Assembly: GCF_018882465.1 (NCBI RefSeq)
Contig: NZ_JACVOK010000001.1
Span: 1,116,001 to 1,180,000 of the forward strand
Length of the DNA stretch: 64,000 nucleotides
From: Polynucleobacter sp. 73C-SIWE
Lineage (GTDB): Bacteria; Pseudomonadota; Gammaproteobacteria; Burkholderiales; Burkholderiaceae
Reading direction: 5' to 3'
The stretch's first letter is position 1. Each line of letters starts with the position of its first letter. The notes beneath the pieces are model-generated. The model was not told the DNA's origin and did no database searches. It saw only the letters and a list, made by a program, of their open reading frames with translations. Made by a program: the position numbers and the translations under genes. Shown here one piece after another: positions 41,297 through 51,676 of the stretch.

Positions 41297-42766
41297 CTAG
41301 CTTAAAACAATATCGTATTGCTCTTGGCGGAAGCTACCTTCCGCTTGAAGTGTGATTGGCTTGGCGATGAAGTCACCGAGTTGCGCCAAAAATTGATTCT
41401 CTTCTTCCAGGAATAAATCAATGACATCAGGTGCGGCTACTATTCGAAATTCTCGAGGGTTAAATTGACGATGCTCACGGACAATTTCACGCAGAATTTC
41501 GTAGCAAATCGTCTGAGCAGTTTTTATCTCACCTTTGCCCATGCAGGTGGAGCAGGGCTCGCAGGTGATATGGGCTAAAGACTCACGAGTGCGTTTGCGA
41601 GTCATCTCTACCAACCCTAAAGCAGAAAATTCACTTACTGAAGTACGAGCATGGTCACGCTCTAGATTACGTTTGAGCTCATGAAGTACGGATTCTTGAT
41701 GGTCTTTGCTCAGCATATCAATGAAGTCAATAATGATGATGCCACCGAGGTTGCGTAAACGTAATTGACGAGCAATGGCTTGCGCAGCCTCTAAATTGGT
41801 TTTGAAGACGGTGTCATCTAGATTGCGGGCGCCAACAAAGCTGCCTGTATTGACATCAACGGTTGTCATTGACTCAGTCTGATCAATCATCAGATATCCA
41901 CCAGACTTGAGATCAACTCTTCGGCCTAAGGCTTTATTGATTTCGGCATCAACATCAAATAAATCAAAAAGAGCGCGCTCACCTCGATGTAGTGTCAACT
42001 TACCCAATAGGTTGGGCATATACAAATTTGCAAATCCTTTGAGCCTCTCAAAATTCTCTGCAGAGTCCACCCGAATTTGCGTGGTGTCTTCACCGGAGAC
42101 ATCACGCAGCACTCGTTCAGCAAGACTGAGGTCTTGATAGAGTAGGCTCGGAGCAGGATTTTGCTTCATCGCTACCCGAATGTTCTCCCAAGTTGTGCGC
42201 AGGTAATGCATGTCATGCAGAAGTTCAGCATCAGATGCATCTTGGGCGCTAGTGCGCACAATAATGCCGCCTTTTTCATCAGCAGCCATGAGGCCTGCAA
42301 GTCGGGCTTTAATCGCTTCACGTTCTTCTGGTTGGTCAATACGTTGCGATACGCCGATATACTTTTCGGTGGCAGGATCGCTGCCTGCTGGTGGTAGGTA
42401 AACAAGATTGCGACCAGCAATGCTTAACTGAGTGGTTAAGCGAGCCCCTTTAGTTCCCAGTGGGTCTTTCAGCACTTGCACTAAGATTGTTTGACCTTCA
42501 AACAAGAGCTTTTCAATTTGGGCCTGCGGATTGTTTTGAGTGATATCAGCGACGTGCATGAAGGCAGTACGCTCGAGACCAATTTCAATAAAAGCAGACT
42601 GCATGCCTGGAAGTACGCGTACGACTTTGGCTAAATAGATGTTACCAACAATTCCCCGTTGGCGAGTACGTTCGATTTGTAGCTCTTGAACGGCACCTTG
42701 CTGGATTAAAGCAACCCGTGTTTCTTGTGGAGTGATATTGATGAGGATTTCTTCATTCATATGCAT
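41297..42766 (-). CDS. rng: Ribonuclease G
   Basis: Endoribonuclease of 489 residues (or 487 from a second ATG at 42760) that matures 16S rRNA and degrades mRNA. It opens with EILINITPQETRVALI and an S1 domain (GNIYLAKVVRVLPGMQSAFIEIG). The catalytic DNase-I-like region has TVDVNTGSFVG with the metal Asp, and IIIDFIDM. The zinc-link CEPCSTCMGKG follows. It is the last gene of a minus-strand run starting at yebC. Its start lies ten bases before the maf stop codon's end. Confidence 0.94.
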   Translation of the reverse strand: MHMNEEILINITPQETRVALIQQGAVQELQIERTRQRGIVGNIYLAKVVRVLPGMQSAFIEIGLERTAFMHVADITQNNPQAQIEKLLFEGQTILVQVLKDPLGTKGARLTTQLSIAGRNLVYLPPAGSDPATEKYIGVSQRIDQPEEREAIKARLAGLMAADEKGGIIVRTSAQDASDAELLHDMHYLRTTWENIRVAMKQNPAPSLLYQDLSLAERVLRDVSGEDTTQIRVDSAENFERLKGFANLYMPNLLGKLTLHRGERALFDLFDVDAEINKALGRRVDLKSGGYLMIDQTESMTTVDVNTGSFVGARNLDDTVFKTNLEAAQAIARQLRLRNLGGIIIIDFIDMLSKDHQESVLHELKRNLERDHARTSVSEFSALGLVEMTRKRTRESLAHITCEPCSTCMGKGEIKTAQTICYEILREIVREHRQFNPREFRIVAAPDVIDLFLEEENQFLAQLGDFIAKPITLQAEGSFRQEQYDIVLS

Positions 42767-43380
42767 GTCACTTGAGCGCGCTCTAGAAGTTGTGCAGTTT
42801 CAAATATAGGTAGCCCCATGATACCGCTATAGCTGCCCTCAATCGCGGGGATGAATGCGCCACCCAGCCCTTGAATGCCATAAGCGCCAGCCTTCCCAAA
42901 AGGTTCTCCGCTAGCAATATATAAATCAATCTGCTCTTGGGATAGCAGGGCAAATTCAACTTTAGATACCTGCACTAGGCAAAGCGGTTGTTCGTTTGGA
43001 TTGATAGTCAATGCAACGGCGGTGAGTACTTCATGTGTTTTACCGCTAAGCCTTTTAAGGATTCGATCCACATCGGCAGCATCGGCTGGCTTTCCTAAAA
43101 TCTCTCCCTCACCACTATTGGGTAGACTGACTGTTGTATCGGCACATAAGATCGGGGCCCATGAAAGCCCACTCTTTTGCCAGCGTGCCAAAGCAACTGC
43201 ACTCTTTGCTAAGGTAACGCGCTCAACATAAGCCCGTGCATTTTCATGAGGCAGAGGGGTTTCAATACTTTCAGTATCTTCACCTGGACTAGGCGATAAC
43301 ATCTCAAAACGCACACCCATTTGCTTTAATAATTCTTGGCGGCGTGGACTTTGCGAGGCTAGATAGATAAAAGAAAACAC
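42757..43380 (-). CDS. maf: Maf family nucleoside triphosphate pyrophosphatase
   Basis: House-cleaning enzyme of 207 residues. YLASQSPRRQELL is the Maf N-terminal signature, followed by ADTTVSLPNSGEGEILGKP with the catalytic acidic residue and RLSGKTHEVLTAV. It is of the YhdE type that hydrolyses dTTP/UTP or modified nucleotides. The frame extends upstream to 43443 through the end of rlmH, but a GTG at 43380 lies just after the rlmH stop and begins exactly where the family does, so it is chosen. Confidence 0.87.
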   Translation of the reverse strand: MFSFIYLASQSPRRQELLKQMGVRFEMLSPSPGEDTESIETPLPHENARAYVERVTLAKSAVALARWQKSGLSWAPILCADTTVSLPNSGEGEILGKPADAADVDRILKRLSGKTHEVLTAVALTINPNEQPLCLVQVSKVEFALLSQEQIDLYIASGEPFGKAGAYGIQGLGGAFIPAIEGSYSGIMGLPIFETAQLLERAQVTCI

Positions 43381-43384
43381 AGCA

Positions 43385-43828
43385 TTACTCACGATGGTAA
43401 GGGTGTCCCTGTAGGATGGTCCAGGCACGATAGAGTTGTTCAACTAGTACCACTCTTGCCATTGCATGCGGCAATGTCAGGCTAGAAAGTCGCCACATAG
43501 CTTGTGCATTAGATTTCAGGCTGGGATCTAAGCCATCAGCACCGCCAATTAAAAAGGTGATATCAAAACCTTCTTGACGCCATAAAGCTAGTTGGGTGGC
43601 GAGGTTTTGTGTAGTTTGATCTTTGCCACGTTCATCTAGAGCAATGACTTTTGAACTCTTGGGGATAGCTGCAGCAATCTTGATGGCTTCTTTGGCCGGT
43701 GTGAGATCAGGCTTGATCTCTTTAATATCAATGTTGCAATCTACTGGCATGCGTTTGACATAGTCCTGAGTTGCAGTAGCAACCCAATCTGGCATTTTAT
43801 GGCCAACAGAAACTATGGTGAGGCGCAT
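43385..43828 (-). CDS. rlmH: 23S rRNA m3-pseudouridine1915 methyltransferase RlmH
   Basis: SPOUT methyltransferase of 147 residues: MRLTIVSVGHKMPDW at the start, VIALDERGKDQTTQNLA, TFLIGGADGLDP and the C-terminal LPHAMARVVLVEQLYRAWTILQGHPYH. It modifies the 70S ribosome at the decoding helix 69. It lies between rsfS and maf in the usual cluster. Confidence 0.95.
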   Translation of the reverse strand: MRLTIVSVGHKMPDWVATATQDYVKRMPVDCNIDIKEIKPDLTPAKEAIKIAAAIPKSSKVIALDERGKDQTTQNLATQLALWRQEGFDITFLIGGADGLDPSLKSNAQAMWRLSSLTLPHAMARVVLVEQLYRAWTILQGHPYHRE

Positions 43829-43859
43829 TGACTAGCGAATCAATTATGAAGAGAGTGAT

Positions 43860-44249
43860 TTACTCGTCGTCTTCAAGTTCACTTGCTTTAACAAGTCCTT
43901 TGCTGCCAGCCAATTTGACCCGCACTGGTTTTGCACCCCACATACCCTCAAGCTGATAGTAAGAGCGCAGCATCGGCTGCAAGATGTGAACAACGATATC
44001 ACCGCAATCTACCAAGACCCATTCACCAGTCTCTAATCCCTCAATGGAAATCACTTCGCCACCTTTAGCGTTGACATCTTCTTTGACCGACATTGCCAGC
44101 GATCGCGTTTGACGATTGCTTGAGCCAGTGGCGATGATCACGCGATCAAATAGCTCGCTCAGTTTAGTGGTGTCATAAACGCGAATATCTTGCGCTTTAA
44201 CATCCTCTAAGGCATCAATAATGACGCGTTGTAATTTACGTAAGTCCAT
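43860..44249 (-). CDS. rsfS: Ribosomal silencing factor RsfS
   Basis: Protein of 129 residues from the ATG at 44249; the longer frame to 44369 runs into nadD and lacks family similarity. It shows DIRVYDTTKLSELFDRVIIATGSSNRQTRSLA and GEWVLVDCGDIVVHI, typical of the Iojap/RsfS family. It binds L14 and blocks subunit joining when nutrients are short. The standard neighbour nadD precedes it. Confidence 0.93.
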   Translation of the reverse strand: MDLRKLQRVIIDALEDVKAQDIRVYDTTKLSELFDRVIIATGSSNRQTRSLAMSVKEDVNAKGGEVISIEGLETGEWVLVDCGDIVVHILQPMLRSYYQLEGMWGAKPVRVKLAGSKGLVKASELEDDE

Positions 44250-44295
44250 GGTTTCTCGATGATATTTTTCTGTATTTAGGATGATCTTAGCTTGA

Positions 44296-44994
44296 TTACT
44301 GATACAAGCCCAGATTTGTAATGATTTGTAGGGTGTGGGATGAAATTTCCTCCGATTCAATCTGGCCACGAGCCGGTGTTTTAAGGCGCTTACGCAGCTC
44401 GGTGGAGGAAAGGTCTACTGATAAGCTTTCATCTATGTAGATGAGGCCAGAGGCTTGCTTTTCAAGTGCGGCTGGGTCCATTACCTGATGTACTTTCAGT
44501 AACTCCTGAATTTCAGTGCCTATCTCAGCATTGAGATCGTAATGCGGCCGACTGGTTACCGCAAAGTTCATATATTTAAATAGATCACGCCACGAGTTCC
44601 AGGTTGGAAGGTTGATCAGTGAATCTACCCCCGTCAACCAAATCAGACTGGCTTTTGGCCCAAAGCGCTCACGTAGAGATTTAGCGGTATCAATGCTATA
44701 GCTTGGGCCAGCGCGCTCTATCTCAATACGATCAACACCAATACGGGTTGGAATTTTTAAGTACAAGAATGCTCTGGCTAAATCTTTGGCTGCCGCTTCA
44801 GTCAGCTGAAAGCGAATTTCTGCGGGCGTGATATCTGAGCCTTTCTGCCATGGCTCACCACTGGGAATGAGTAGCAATTCATCCAATTGCAGTATTTCTG
44901 CAAAATGACTTGCTAGTTTCAAGTGGCCTATGTGGGGTGGATCAAAGGTTCCCCCTAGGATGCCTATTTTCTGAGTAGTGCTCAACCCAGCCAA
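44296..44994 (-). CDS. nadD: Nicotinate-nucleotide adenylyltransferase
   Basis: Protein of 232 residues with the nucleotidyltransferase motif [18 protein letters not shown] (HxGH at the active site), [12 protein letters not shown] and the late [13 protein letters not shown]. It makes nicotinate adenine dinucleotide in NAD synthesis. It overlaps the 3' end of hemF by 13 bases. Confidence 0.94.
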   Translation of the reverse strand: MAGLSTTQKIGILGGTFDPPHIGHLKLASHFAEILQLDELLLIPSGEPWQKGSDITPAEIRFQLTEAAAKDLARAFLYLKIPTRIGVDRIEIERAGPSYSIDTAKSLRERFGPKASLIWLTGVDSLINLPTWNSWRDLFKYMNFAVTSRPHYDLNAEIGTEIQELLKVHQVMDPAALEKQASGLIYIDESLSVDLSSTELRKRLKTPARGQIESEEISSHTLQIITNLGLYQ

Positions 44995-45914
44995 TCCTGT
45001 GGTTTGAGGTAATAGTCATATAGCTTAGCCTCAGGTGTACCCGGTTTTGGCTGCCAGTTGTACCACCACTGAACTACTGGTGGCATTGACATCAAAATGG
45101 ATTCAGTGCGGCCACCTGAATGTAGGCCAAAGATCGTGCCCCGGTCAAACAGGAGGTTGTACTCAACATAACGACCACGACGGTACTCTTGGAAAGCCTT
45201 TTCTTCTGGTGTGAAAGCATCTTTATAACGACGCTCTACGATCGGTAGATAGGCATTGATAAACGCGTCACCCACGGCCCGTGTCATCGCAAAGCTTTTC
45301 TCAAAGCCCAACTCATTGAAGTCGTCAAAGAACACGCCACCAATACCACGTGGCTCTTCACGATGTTTGAGGTAGAAGTATTCATCACACCATTTCTTAA
45401 AGCGTGGGTAGAGTGCTTCGCTAAATGGATCTAGCGCATCTTTAGCGGTCTGATGAAAATGTATGCAGTCTTCATCAACGCCGTAATAGGGGGTTAGGTC
45501 AAAGCCGCCTCCAAACCACCAGACTGGTTCTTTATTAGGTGCTTGCGCAATAAAGCAGCGCACATTCATATGGGTAGTAGGAACCTTGGGATTATTGGGA
45601 TGAAAGACGAGCGACACTCCCATAGCTTCAAATTTGCGACCAGCTACTTCAGGGCGGTGATGGGAAGCGGAAGGCGGCATTTGATCGCCACGTACGTGCG
45701 AGAAACCAACCCCACCTTTTTCTAAAATATTGCCGCCATCTAGAGTGCAGGTACGACCATAACCTTTGAGTTTGCTATCTTCAGGCTTATGCCATTCATC
45801 AGCAATAAAAGCTTTGCCATCAAGCGCACTCATTGCACTCGTAATACGATCCTGTAAGCCTAAGAAATAATCTTTTAGGGCCGCGATATCAATTTGGGTA
45901 TGAAGGGATGTCAA
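44982..45914 (-). CDS. hemF: Oxygen-dependent coproporphyrinogen III oxidase
   Basis: Cytosolic heme-synthesis enzyme of 310 residues, full family length. It carries [51 protein letters not shown] and the late [19 protein letters not shown]. It converts coproporphyrinogen III to protoporphyrinogen IX using O2. It supplies heme for the many cytochromes in this window. Confidence 0.96.
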   Translation of the reverse strand: MTSLHTQIDIAALKDYFLGLQDRITSAMSALDGKAFIADEWHKPEDSKLKGYGRTCTLDGGNILEKGGVGFSHVRGDQMPPSASHHRPEVAGRKFEAMGVSLVFHPNNPKVPTTHMNVRCFIAQAPNKEPVWWFGGGFDLTPYYGVDEDCIHFHQTAKDALDPFSEALYPRFKKWCDEYFYLKHREEPRGIGGVFFDDFNELGFEKSFAMTRAVGDAFINAYLPIVERRYKDAFTPEEKAFQEYRRGRYVEYNLLFDRGTIFGLHSGGRTESILMSMPPVVQWWYNWQPKPGTPEAKLYDYYLKPQDWLG

Positions 45915-45929
45915 GGGATAGCCTCTATC

Positions 45930-47207
45930 TTATTTAACCGCGCGATAGCCAATATCTTTGCGATATTGCATGCCATCAAAATGAATGTGATTAATTGCTT
46001 CATAAGCTTTTTGCTGAGCGCCACGAACGGTATCTGCAAGGCCTACTATGCATAACACACGACCACCGGAAGTCATTATCTTGCCATCTTGTAATTGAGT
46101 ACCCGCATGGAAGGTGATTTGATCTTCAGTATCAGTTGGAATACCAGTAATCACATCGCCATTACGGGGAGTCTCTGGATAGTTGTGGGCTGCGAGTACA
46201 ACACCTAATGCAGTACGACGATCCCACTCCAACTCCACTTCATTGAGCTTGCCATCCACAGCATGGTCTAGCGCATTTACTAGATCGCTACGTAAGCGAG
46301 CCATGATGGGTTGGGTTTCTGGATCTCCCATGCGGCAATTGAATTCTAATGTTTTAAGCTTGCCATCTGGAGAAATCATCAGGCCAGCATATAAGAAGCC
46401 GGTATATGGAATCCCGTCTGCTTCCATGCCTTTGACTGTTGGCATGATGACCTCACGTAATGCGCGTGCATGAATTTCTGGAGTGACAACTGGGGCAGGG
46501 GAGTAAGCACCCATACCGCCAGTATTGGGACCTTGATCAGCATCGAGTAAGCGTTTGTGATCTTGGCTGGTTGCTAGTGCAAGAACATTTCTGCCGTCAA
46601 CAAGCACAATAAAACTGGCTTCTTCACCAGTCAGGAACTCTTCGATCACAACACGCGCACCAGCATTGCCGAATTTATTATCTGCCAGCATCATATCGAC
46701 CGCAGCATGTGCTTCATCCAGACTCATTGCTACTACAACACCTTTACCAGCAGCAAGACCATCAGCCTTGATCACGATTGGTGCACCTTTAGCGTCAATA
46801 TAGGCATGAGCTTCTAGAGCGCTAGAGAAGGTTTGGTAATCCGCTGTCGGAATACCATGTCGTTTCATAAATGCTTTAGAGAAATCTTTAGACGACTCCA
46901 GTTGAGCTGCTAATTGTGTTGGGCCAAAAATACGCAAACCATTATTACGGAAAACATCGACAATTCCGGCTGCCAAAGGGGCCTCTGGGCCAACTACGGT
47001 GAGATGAATCTTTTCACGTTTTGCAAAGTCTGCTAACTCTTGTAAGCCGGTTATTGGTAGATTCTCAATGCCAGCAGTAGCCTGCTTAGCGGTGGCAGTG
47101 CCACCATTGCCTGGTGCTACATAGACGGTTTGTACTTGAGACGATTGTGCAAGCTTCCAAGCTAATGCATGTTCGCGTCCGCCGGATCCAATGAGAAGAA
47201 TTTTCAT
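45930..47207 (-). CDS. purD: Phosphoribosylamine-glycine ligase
   Basis: ATP-grasp enzyme of 425 residues in purine synthesis. It opens MKILLIGSGGREHALAWKL and has VIKADGLAAGKGVVVA and the FNCRMGDPETQ metal loop. It joins glycine to phosphoribosylamine. It lies between yebC and hemF on the same strand. Confidence 0.96.
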   Translation of the reverse strand: MKILLIGSGGREHALAWKLAQSSQVQTVYVAPGNGGTATAKQATAGIENLPITGLQELADFAKREKIHLTVVGPEAPLAAGIVDVFRNNGLRIFGPTQLAAQLESSKDFSKAFMKRHGIPTADYQTFSSALEAHAYIDAKGAPIVIKADGLAAGKGVVVAMSLDEAHAAVDMMLADNKFGNAGARVVIEEFLTGEEASFIVLVDGRNVLALATSQDHKRLLDADQGPNTGGMGAYSPAPVVTPEIHARALREVIMPTVKGMEADGIPYTGFLYAGLMISPDGKLKTLEFNCRMGDPETQPIMARLRSDLVNALDHAVDGKLNEVELEWDRRTALGVVLAAHNYPETPRNGDVITGIPTDTEDQITFHAGTQLQDGKIMTSGGRVLCIVGLADTVRGAQQKAYEAINHIHFDGMQYRKDIGYRAVK

Positions 47208-47248
47208 AGCTAGCTGTGGCTTAAATGGGTTATGGGAAAAATATTTAT

Positions 47249-47968
47249 TTAAAGAGCAGCATTCGTAAAGACCTCTTGAACATCATCGAGATTTTCAAGG
47301 GCGTCTAATAGTTTTTGCATACTTTCAGCCTGTTCGCCCTCTAGGGCAATCTCGGTCTCAGGGCGCATTGCGACAGTAGCTAATTCAGGTTTGAGACCTG
47401 CTTGGCTAATCGCATCTTGCACCTTGCTAAATTCTGGCACTGGAGAGAGAACTTCAAGCGAACCATCATCATGCGTAATGACATCTTCAGCGCCAGCATC
47501 TAAGGCAACTTCCATGAGTTGATCTTCACTGGTACCAGGTGCGAATAACATTTGACCGCAATGCTTAAATAGAAAAGCCACCGATCCTTCAGCGCCCATA
47601 TTGCCACCATTCTTATTAAATGCATGGCGAACTTCAGCTACGGTACGGGTGCGGTTATCAGTCAAACAGTCAACAATAATCGCAGCACCATTCATGCCGT
47701 AACCTTCGTAACGAATCTCTTCATAGTTCACGCCTTCAAGCGAACCTGTGCCCCGCTGAATTGCTCTTTGCACATTGTCGTTAGGCATATTTGAGTCTTT
47801 GGCTTTATCAATCGCCAAGCGTAAACGAGGATTGGTTGCGACATCACCACCACCCAATTTAGCGGCAACAGTAATTTCTTTAATGAGTTTGGTCCAAATC
47901 TTGCCGCGTTTTTCGTCTTGACGACCCTTGCGGTGCTGAATATTGGCCCATTTCGAGTGGCCGGCCAT
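47249..47968 (-). CDS. YebC/PmpR family protein (TACO1-like)
   Basis: Protein of 239 residues from the ATG at 47968, which gives the canonical start [18 protein letters not shown]; the longer frame adds 12 unrelated residues. Further signatures are [32 protein letters not shown] and [19 protein letters not shown] text. The family was described as transcription regulators and more recently as translation factors that ease ribosome stalling. It is the first gene of the block running to rng. Confidence 0.93.
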   Translation of the reverse strand: MAGHSKWANIQHRKGRQDEKRGKIWTKLIKEITVAAKLGGGDVATNPRLRLAIDKAKDSNMPNDNVQRAIQRGTGSLEGVNYEEIRYEGYGMNGAAIIVDCLTDNRTRTVAEVRHAFNKNGGNMGAEGSVAFLFKHCGQMLFAPGTSEDQLMEVALDAGAEDVITHDDGSLEVLSPVPEFSKVQDAISQAGLKPELATVAMRPETEIALEGEQAESMQKLLDALENLDDVQEVFTNAAL

Positions 47969-48121
47969 ACGGGTAATTCCTTTTAATAATTTGGCTAGAA
48001 GCACTCATTTTAAGGGGTTCTAGACCAAAGGTAGAAGGTTAGGAGCCATTTTTTGTTACACTCTCATGTCTTAGCAGTAACAAAGCATCAAACTCAGCAG
48101 AATTTCCACTGCAAACACCTG

Positions 48122-48206
48122 CCTCGGTGATGGAATTGGTAGACGTGCCGGACTCAAAATCCGGTGCCGCAAGGCGTGGCGGTTCGAGTCCGCCCCGAGG
48201 CACCAC
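48122..48206 (+). tRNA. tRNA-Leu (anticodon CAA)
   Basis: 85 bases with encoded CCA. Acceptor stem GCCTCGG/CCGAGGC, anticodon stem CCGGA/TCCGG with loop CTCAAAA giving CAA, a long variable arm TGCCGCAAGGCGTGG as in leucine tRNAs, and T-arm GGCGG-TTCGAGT-CCGCC. No relic copies of this tRNA are seen nearby. Confidence 0.97.
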
Positions 48207-48243
48207 TCAAATGACGGTTCAGTCTTTGAGTTTTTTCAAAAAC

Positions 48244-49185
48244 CTAAATTTCGTACGAATCCGATTCGTTATTCATCGCCTGTTCGACAATTTTCTTGGT
48301 TAAGGTCGGCGAGAAGAGCTCAATGAAGGTATAGACGAAGGAGCGGAGGTAAGCGCCTTGTTTGACACCAAGATGCGTTACGTTATTGCCAAACAGGTGG
48401 CTCGCTTGAATCACTTTGAGGTTTCGGTCTCTATCCGGGTCATATGCATGACCAGCAACAATACCAATACCCATACCAGTTTCTACATAGGTTTTAATGA
48501 CATCCGCATCAATTGCTTCCAAAATAATATCTGGAGTGATGTTTCGTTGTGCAAAGGCAGCATCAATTTTGCTGCGGCCTGCAAACGCTTTGTCATAAGT
48601 GATGATGGGATACTTCGCAATCTCTTCTAAGGTTAACGTTGCTTGATTGAGGAGTGGATGACTCAAGGGCACCATCACTACGTGCTGCCATTGATAACCA
48701 GGTAGCGCCAGCACTCCAGGGGTATTAGCAATACCTTCAGTGGCAATCGCAATATCCGCCCGATCATGAGTTAGTAACTCTGCAATTTGTCCTGGGTTAC
48801 CTTGTTGAATGCTAACGCGTACTTTTGGAAAGCGTTTAGTGAATTCAGTTAAAACTTTAGGAAGTGCATAGCGAGCTTGTGTATGCGTGGTTGCGATTAC
48901 AAAGTTACCTTGATCCTGACTCGCAAAATCTTTGCCAACACGCTTTAAGGTTTCGACTTCATCCAAAATGCGTTCAATCGAACTCAGAATTCTTTTGCCT
49001 GGTTCAGTGAGCGAGCGAATCCGTTTGCCATGGCGGCGAAAGATCTCCACACCTAATTCATCCTCGAGCTCAATAATGGCCTTGGATACACCAGGCTGAG
49101 ACGTAAAGAGTGCCTTAGCGGCTGTTGTCAGGTTGAAGTTTTGTCTAACCGCTTCGCGGACAAAGCGAAATTGATGAAGATTCAT
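48244..49185 (-). CDS. cysB: CysB/Cbl-type LysR regulator of sulfur assimilation
   Basis: LysR-type regulator of 313 residues. It has the CysB-specific opening MNLHQFRFVREAVRQNFNLTTAAKALFTSQPGVSKAIIELEDELG and the effector-domain blocks TTHTQARYALP and YDKAFAGRSKID. It normally activates sulfate and sulfonate assimilation with N-acetylserine as signal. Sulfur genes are not adjacent here. Cbl is the close alternative. Confidence 0.88.
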   Translation of the reverse strand: MNLHQFRFVREAVRQNFNLTTAAKALFTSQPGVSKAIIELEDELGVEIFRRHGKRIRSLTEPGKRILSSIERILDEVETLKRVGKDFASQDQGNFVIATTHTQARYALPKVLTEFTKRFPKVRVSIQQGNPGQIAELLTHDRADIAIATEGIANTPGVLALPGYQWQHVVMVPLSHPLLNQATLTLEEIAKYPIITYDKAFAGRSKIDAAFAQRNITPDIILEAIDADVIKTYVETGMGIGIVAGHAYDPDRDRNLKVIQASHLFGNNVTHLGVKQGAYLRSFVYTFIELFSPTLTKKIVEQAMNNESDSYEI

Positions 49186-49247
49186 GGGGATTCCTGTCTA
49201 TATACCAACAATGATATAGGAACCAAATTCTAAATGAATTTTGGGTA

Positions 49248-50402
49248 TTAAGACTTAGATACCCAGCGCAATCCAATGATTGCAAGTAAAAGATAGACAA
49301 GGGGTGGTGTTAAGGCCGTCATAAAAGCCGGCCAAGATCCCAAAAGACCCACGTTTGAGAATAAGGAATTGAAGAGTTGGAAGCTCATACCGAGCATGAT
49401 TCCACCGAAAACCTTGATGCCTACACTACCAGCACGTACTTTTAAGTAGGCAAAAGGTAATGCCAAAGCTAGCATCACAAAAATCGTAAAGGGATAAACC
49501 ACTTTCTTCCAGAAGGCGATGGAATGGCGTTGAGCATCTTGTTTGTTGTCGCGTAAATGGGAGATGAAGCGACCCAAACTAAGGATAGACATTTTTTCTG
49601 GGCTAATGAGTAGCACGCTCAAAATTTGGGGCGTGACTTCTGACTCAAGAGTCAGCATGGGGTGAGTAAATGTTTGCGAAGAAAAGACTGGGTTCAATGG
49701 ATCGGATTGTTTTGTTTCTTTAAAGCGAGTTTCGGTAACATCGTTAAGCACCCAGATTCCGGTTTCATCAAATTGACCTGAGGTAGCGCTTCTAATAGAG
49801 AGTAGGCGATAGGCATCATCAAACTCATACATGCGAATATTGTGAATCGCATTATCTTTATCGACTTTGCCTACGTTGACATAACGGACGCCAGATCGTA
49901 CTGGCCCACTGCCATCCTCATCACGTAAGCGATCTTTCACCCACACGCCAGTTCTAAATTGCGAGGAGTAAGCAGAGCCCAGTGCCTTCATGCGAATTTG
50001 ATCTGACTTAGCCTCGGTGTAGGGCCCAACCCATTCACTCATAATGAGTGTGAGTGCTACGAGTGGCAGCGAAATTTTAGTGAGGGTGATGAGACCACGT
50101 TTCACATCTAATCCAGCAATACGCAAAATCGTAAATTCAGATTGGCTAGCGAGCATGGCAAATACATAGATACTGCCGATCAGCCCAGCAATAGGAATGA
50201 TTTCGGAGATACGACTTGGTGCCTTCAAGAGAACATGAAGGAGCGCAAGTGGCAATGTGTAGCCACCTTGGACAGATCCAAGCTCACTCAAGATATCGAA
50301 GAATAAAAATAGGGCGACGAGTGCAAACAGAATGAAGCCAAATGCTTCATAAATTTGCTTCGCTAGGTAGCGCTCATAGATGAAGGGAAATAACTGTTTC
50401 AT
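49248..50402 (-). CDS. lptG: LPS export permease LptG
   Basis: Inner-membrane protein of 384 residues with three N-terminal and three C-terminal spans around a periplasmic beta-jellyroll (about 110-275). It opens with YERYLAKQIYEAFGFILFALVALF. It forms the LptB2FG extractor that pulls LPS out of the membrane. It overlaps lptF by four bases (ATGA). Confidence 0.93.
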   Translation of the reverse strand: MKQLFPFIYERYLAKQIYEAFGFILFALVALFLFFDILSELGSVQGGYTLPLALLHVLLKAPSRISEIIPIAGLIGSIYVFAMLASQSEFTILRIAGLDVKRGLITLTKISLPLVALTLIMSEWVGPYTEAKSDQIRMKALGSAYSSQFRTGVWVKDRLRDEDGSGPVRSGVRYVNVGKVDKDNAIHNIRMYEFDDAYRLLSIRSATSGQFDETGIWVLNDVTETRFKETKQSDPLNPVFSSQTFTHPMLTLESEVTPQILSVLLISPEKMSILSLGRFISHLRDNKQDAQRHSIAFWKKVVYPFTIFVMLALALPFAYLKVRAGSVGIKVFGGIMLGMSFQLFNSLFSNVGLLGSWPAFMTALTPPLVYLLLAIIGLRWVSKS

Positions 50403-51514
50403 TTGCTTGAAAACTTAGCGGGTAGTTGGCGACGCCACCACTTCAAGGATGGATTGATACGATTGCGTATCAGGACGATAGCAATCAGTAGTGCAAGTAA
50501 GTGAATCGGCCATATGCCAACTAGCATCTCCACTTTCCCTTTAGCCACAAAATTTTGAGTCAGATTGAGTAGGTTGCTATAGATTAAATAAATTAAGACG
50601 GCATAGAACATGGCGGTGTAGTTACCAAGCCGTGGATTGACATAAGCCAGTGGAATCGCAATCAGAACTAATCCAAGTGCCATGAGTGGTAGGCCAATGC
50701 GCCAGAGGAGCTCAGCCCTACTAGGGTTAACAAATGCAGGGTTAGGCTCATTAATTAATTCCTGAATAGTTTTTTCTCGATCGCGAGGTGGTGGCGCCAA
50801 AGTATCTTTACTATGCACCTTGGTGATGTACTCTTCAAATTCCAAAATCCTAAAGTCTGGCTGATTAGGCTGCCCTTCATAACGCCGCCCATTATGAAGA
50901 ATGACTGATTTTTCTCCGCCAGCAGAGTTTTTGATGTAGCCCGTTGCGGAGACGGCAATGCTTAGCCTGCCATTCTTAGAATCGGCTACAAAAATATTTT
51001 TTACTTCGCTTTTATCGATGTCGAGTTCTTCAATAAAGAACACCCGCTCAGCTTTCGCTGATTCTCTGAACTGTCCTGCGCTCACCATAGAAACATCGTC
51101 ACGTTGCTGAAAACGCTGGCTGATGAGTGTGGATTCGCGATTAGCCCAAGGCCATACAAATAGTGCTAAGAGAGCGATGATGATAATGAGAGGCATCGCA
51201 AATTGCAGAATGGGACGAATTAAGCTGGTAATACTGAGACCGCTTGCAAACCACACAATCATTTCCGAGTCTTTATACCAGCGCACTAAAACGATCAGCG
51301 TGGCCACAAATAGCGATACGGTTAACAGGACTGCTAAGTAGCCCAAAGTTGCCAGCGAAATTAAGACCAGCGCATCTTCTGGATTGACTGCCCCATTAGC
51401 GGCGTAACCCAGAATTCGAATCACCAAGGTGGTAACCATGATGGTGACTAGGACCAAAAATACCCCGCCAGTCGTAAAACTGAGTTCGCGGCGAAGGGCT
51501 TGGTTAAAAATCAT
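50399..51514 (-). CDS. lptF: LPS export permease LptF
   Basis: Partner of LptG, 371 residues, same layout: MIFNQALRRELSFTTGGVFLVLVTIMVTTLVIRIL, then the periplasmic domain with EELDIDKSEVKNIFVAD, then three spans and an RNRINPSLKWW tail. It is first in the two-gene operon and divergent from pepA, with 162 bases between. Confidence 0.93.
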   Translation of the reverse strand: MIFNQALRRELSFTTGGVFLVLVTIMVTTLVIRILGYAANGAVNPEDALVLISLATLGYLAVLLTVSLFVATLIVLVRWYKDSEMIVWFASGLSITSLIRPILQFAMPLIIIIALLALFVWPWANRESTLISQRFQQRDDVSMVSAGQFRESAKAERVFFIEELDIDKSEVKNIFVADSKNGRLSIAVSATGYIKNSAGGEKSVILHNGRRYEGQPNQPDFRILEFEEYITKVHSKDTLAPPPRDREKTIQELINEPNPAFVNPSRAELLWRIGLPLMALGLVLIAIPLAYVNPRLGNYTAMFYAVLIYLIYSNLLNLTQNFVAKGKVEMLVGIWPIHLLALLIAIVLIRNRINPSLKWWRRQLPAKFSSK

Positions 51515-51676
51515 CTAAAACTGTTTATCTGGATTCTGGGGTTATTGGTGGGGTCTATATGGCTTATATTGGTGCAGATAAAAGAAGTTCATCTCATGTC
51601 GGAGGATAATGGATAAAAGTGCCGTTTTAGTAATTTCCTACCCTCTTGAATCGACTTAAACATACCGCAATAGATT